DNA from: a bacterium | Lineage (GTDB): Bacteria; Desulfobacterota; UBA8473 | Direction of reading: 5' to 3' | DNA: 6,957 nt | NCBI GenBank assembly: GCA_009773075.1 | Contig: WOUX01000072.1 | Span: 1,288 to 8,244, forward strand | Shown: positions 5,678 to 6,957 of the stretch, piece after piece | Position numbering within the stretch: the stretch's first letter is position 1 | Layout: each line of letters opens with the position of its first letter | Made by a program: the position numbers and the translations under genes | The notes under the pieces: model-generated | The model's input: only the letters and a program-made list of their open reading frames with translations | Told to the model about the DNA's origin: nothing | Databases searched by the model: none

Positions 5678-6957
5678 TCAAACTCTAACCGGCAACTCAA
5701 TTATAAACCTTGATCCCTTAGGGTAGTTTTCTTTTACCCTTATATAACCGTTATGGTCAGAAACTATCGTATTGACTATAGATAAGCCTAACCCCGTCCC
5801 TGACCTCTTTGTAGAAAAATAAGGTTCAAATAGTCTTGATCTTTCTTTTTGAGGGATTCCACAACCGGTATCAGCAATCTCTACTCTAGCAACCTGAAGA
5901 GCATCATCATAAAAGGTCTCTATGAGAACCGTTCCTTTTTTTTCAATAGAATCAACGGCATTATCCAGGAGATTGATTATTACCCTTCTGATTTGTTCCC
6001 TGTCTATATCGAAGATTGGAACATGCTTACCCTCTTTAAACTCAAATTTTATATTACTATGGCCTTCCTGATACAGGACCAGGGCATCTTTAATTATTTT
6101 ATTTATATCATTTGGATAGAGATTTGTTGCGGGCATGCGGGCAAAATTCGAAAACTCATTTACCAAGCTTTTTAAATCTTCTACCTGGTCAATTATAGTT
6201 TTTGTGCATTCATCAAAAACCTTACCATTGTCAGAAAATTTATTTAAATACCTTTTCCTTAACCTTTGGGCAGAGAGTTTTATAGGGGTAAGGGGGTTTT
6301 TAATCTCATGGGCTATGCGCCGAGCCACCTCTCGCCACGCTTCTGCTCGTTGTGCTTTTTGTAGTTGGGTCAAATCATCAAAGACCACCACCAACCCCAT
6401 ATAGTTTCTATCCTCATCTCTTAGCATAGCAACGCTTATCAGTAAAGTCAGGGTTTCATCTGGTAAAGATAACCTTATCTGCCTTTTAATAGTTCCGCCA
6501 GTAGAGCAAGTTACCTCTTCCAAAAGTTTTTTGACCCCGTTCAGATACTCGGAAGCAAATACCTCATTATATGATTTGTTTATTGCCTGTTCAGCCGTTA
6601 TACCAAAAATCTTTTCTGCTGATTTGTTTATAGTACTAACCCTGCCTTCCTTGTCAATAGAAATAACACCAGCCCCTACATTCTTTAATAGTATCTCCAT
6701 GTATCTTCTGCGTTGATCAAGTTCTATGTTGGTGTTTTCCAATCCAATATTTGCTTCTTCAAGCATAGATTTACTAGCCTTTAGATCAAAAGTCATCTTG
6801 TTAAATGAGTTCATTAAACTTCCAATCTCATCATCGGTGCCAGCCTCTATATGTAAGTCCAGGTTCCCATTTGCAACCTCATGTATCCCATTTGCTAATT
6901 TTTGGACCGGTACTGTAATCTCTTTGGCCAGGTAAAAACCAAACCATGTAGCTGAAA
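5678..6957 (-). CDS. ntrY: NtrY-type membrane sensor histidine kinase, C-terminal part
   Basis: The reading frame is open to the window edge, so the 5' end is missing; an internal ATG at 6814 is not the start. The visible 425 residues begin with the end of a membrane segment (ATWFGFYLA) and a HAMP linker (about residues 10-60; ITVPVQKLANGIHEVANGNL, then DDEIGSL). A PAS domain follows (about 84-200, with GVISIDKEGRVSTIN). The HisKA domain carries the phosphorylated His216 in RIAHEIKNPLTPIKLSAQRL, and the ATPase domain has the N box NLLDNAVDSI, the G1 box DTGCGIP and the G2 box GTGLGLS (386-392). This architecture and the VNEFSNFARMP segment are characteristic of NtrY, which senses an unidentified signal, classically nitrogen or redox state, and phosphorylates NtrX. 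Its TGA (5680-5678) sits 23 bases before the preferred ntrX ATG. The missing N-terminus should hold the extracytoplasmic sensor loop. Confidence 0.93.
   Translation of the reverse strand, partial: SATWFGFYLAKEITVPVQKLANGIHEVANGNLDLHIEAGTDDEIGSLMNSFNKMTFDLKASKSMLEEANIGLENTNIELDQRRRYMEILLKNVGAGVISIDKEGRVSTINKSAEKIFGITAEQAINKSYNEVFASEYLNGVKKLLEEVTCSTGGTIKRQIRLSLPDETLTLLISVAMLRDEDRNYMGLVVVFDDLTQLQKAQRAEAWREVARRIAHEIKNPLTPIKLSAQRLRKRYLNKFSDNGKVFDECTKTIIDQVEDLKSLVNEFSNFARMPATNLYPNDINKIIKDALVLYQEGHSNIKFEFKEGKHVPIFDIDREQIRRVIINLLDNAVDSIEKKGTVLIETFYDDALQVARVEIADTGCGIPQKERSRLFEPYFSTKRSGTGLGLSIVNTIVSDHNGYIRVKENYPKGSRFIIELPVRV

Noticed and set aside
6531..6935. Plus-strand open frames over ntrY, and similar antisense frames over rluD, the mutase and ntrX
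   Set aside because: They lie opposite genes with strong family motifs, show no recognisable domains themselves, and are explained as shadows of the coding strand.

Overview
The window is a compact, low-GC (roughly 40% by eye) bacterial chromosomal segment with almost no non-coding DNA. An NtrY/NtrX pair with Desulfobacterota-like sequence, a split-type methylmalonyl-CoA mutase large subunit and an RluD-type pseudouridine synthase together suggest an anaerobic deltaproteobacterium (Desulfobacterota or a neighbouring phylum). This placement is inference, because there is no rRNA or other decisive marker in the window.

The layout from right to left follows minus-strand transcription. The 3' part of ntrY (HAMP, PAS, HisKA, HATPase; its 5' end lies beyond base 6957) is followed directly by ntrX, a sigma54-dependent response regulator. 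After a 93-base gap comes the catalytic large subunit of B12-dependent methylmalonyl-CoA mutase, which lacks the B12-binding domain. Its 3' end overlaps by 35 bases the 3' end of the only plus-strand gene, an alpha/beta hydrolase. Left of that gene is a short divergent promoter region (about 1679-1777). From it a minus-strand group runs leftward: an HNH nuclease-family protein, an RluD-family 23S rRNA pseudouridine synthase, and the N-terminus of a beta-ketoacyl-ACP synthase cut by the left window edge.

NtrY and NtrX form one membrane-to-promoter signalling circuit. Methylmalonyl-CoA mutase interconverts methylmalonyl-CoA and succinyl-CoA in propionate metabolism, and must recruit a small B12-binding subunit encoded outside this window. 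The HNH-rluD-KS group is tightly spaced (15 and 23 base gaps) and looks like one transcript.

The most interesting local structure is the divergent region. Two good sigma70-like promoters, one on each strand, appear to share a single self-complementary -35 hexamer (TTGCAA), and there is a dyad in the leader of the leftward transcript. I found no CRISPR, mobile element, tRNA or rRNA, and nothing that I would call a new biological system. No gene-free stretch exceeds 300 bases.
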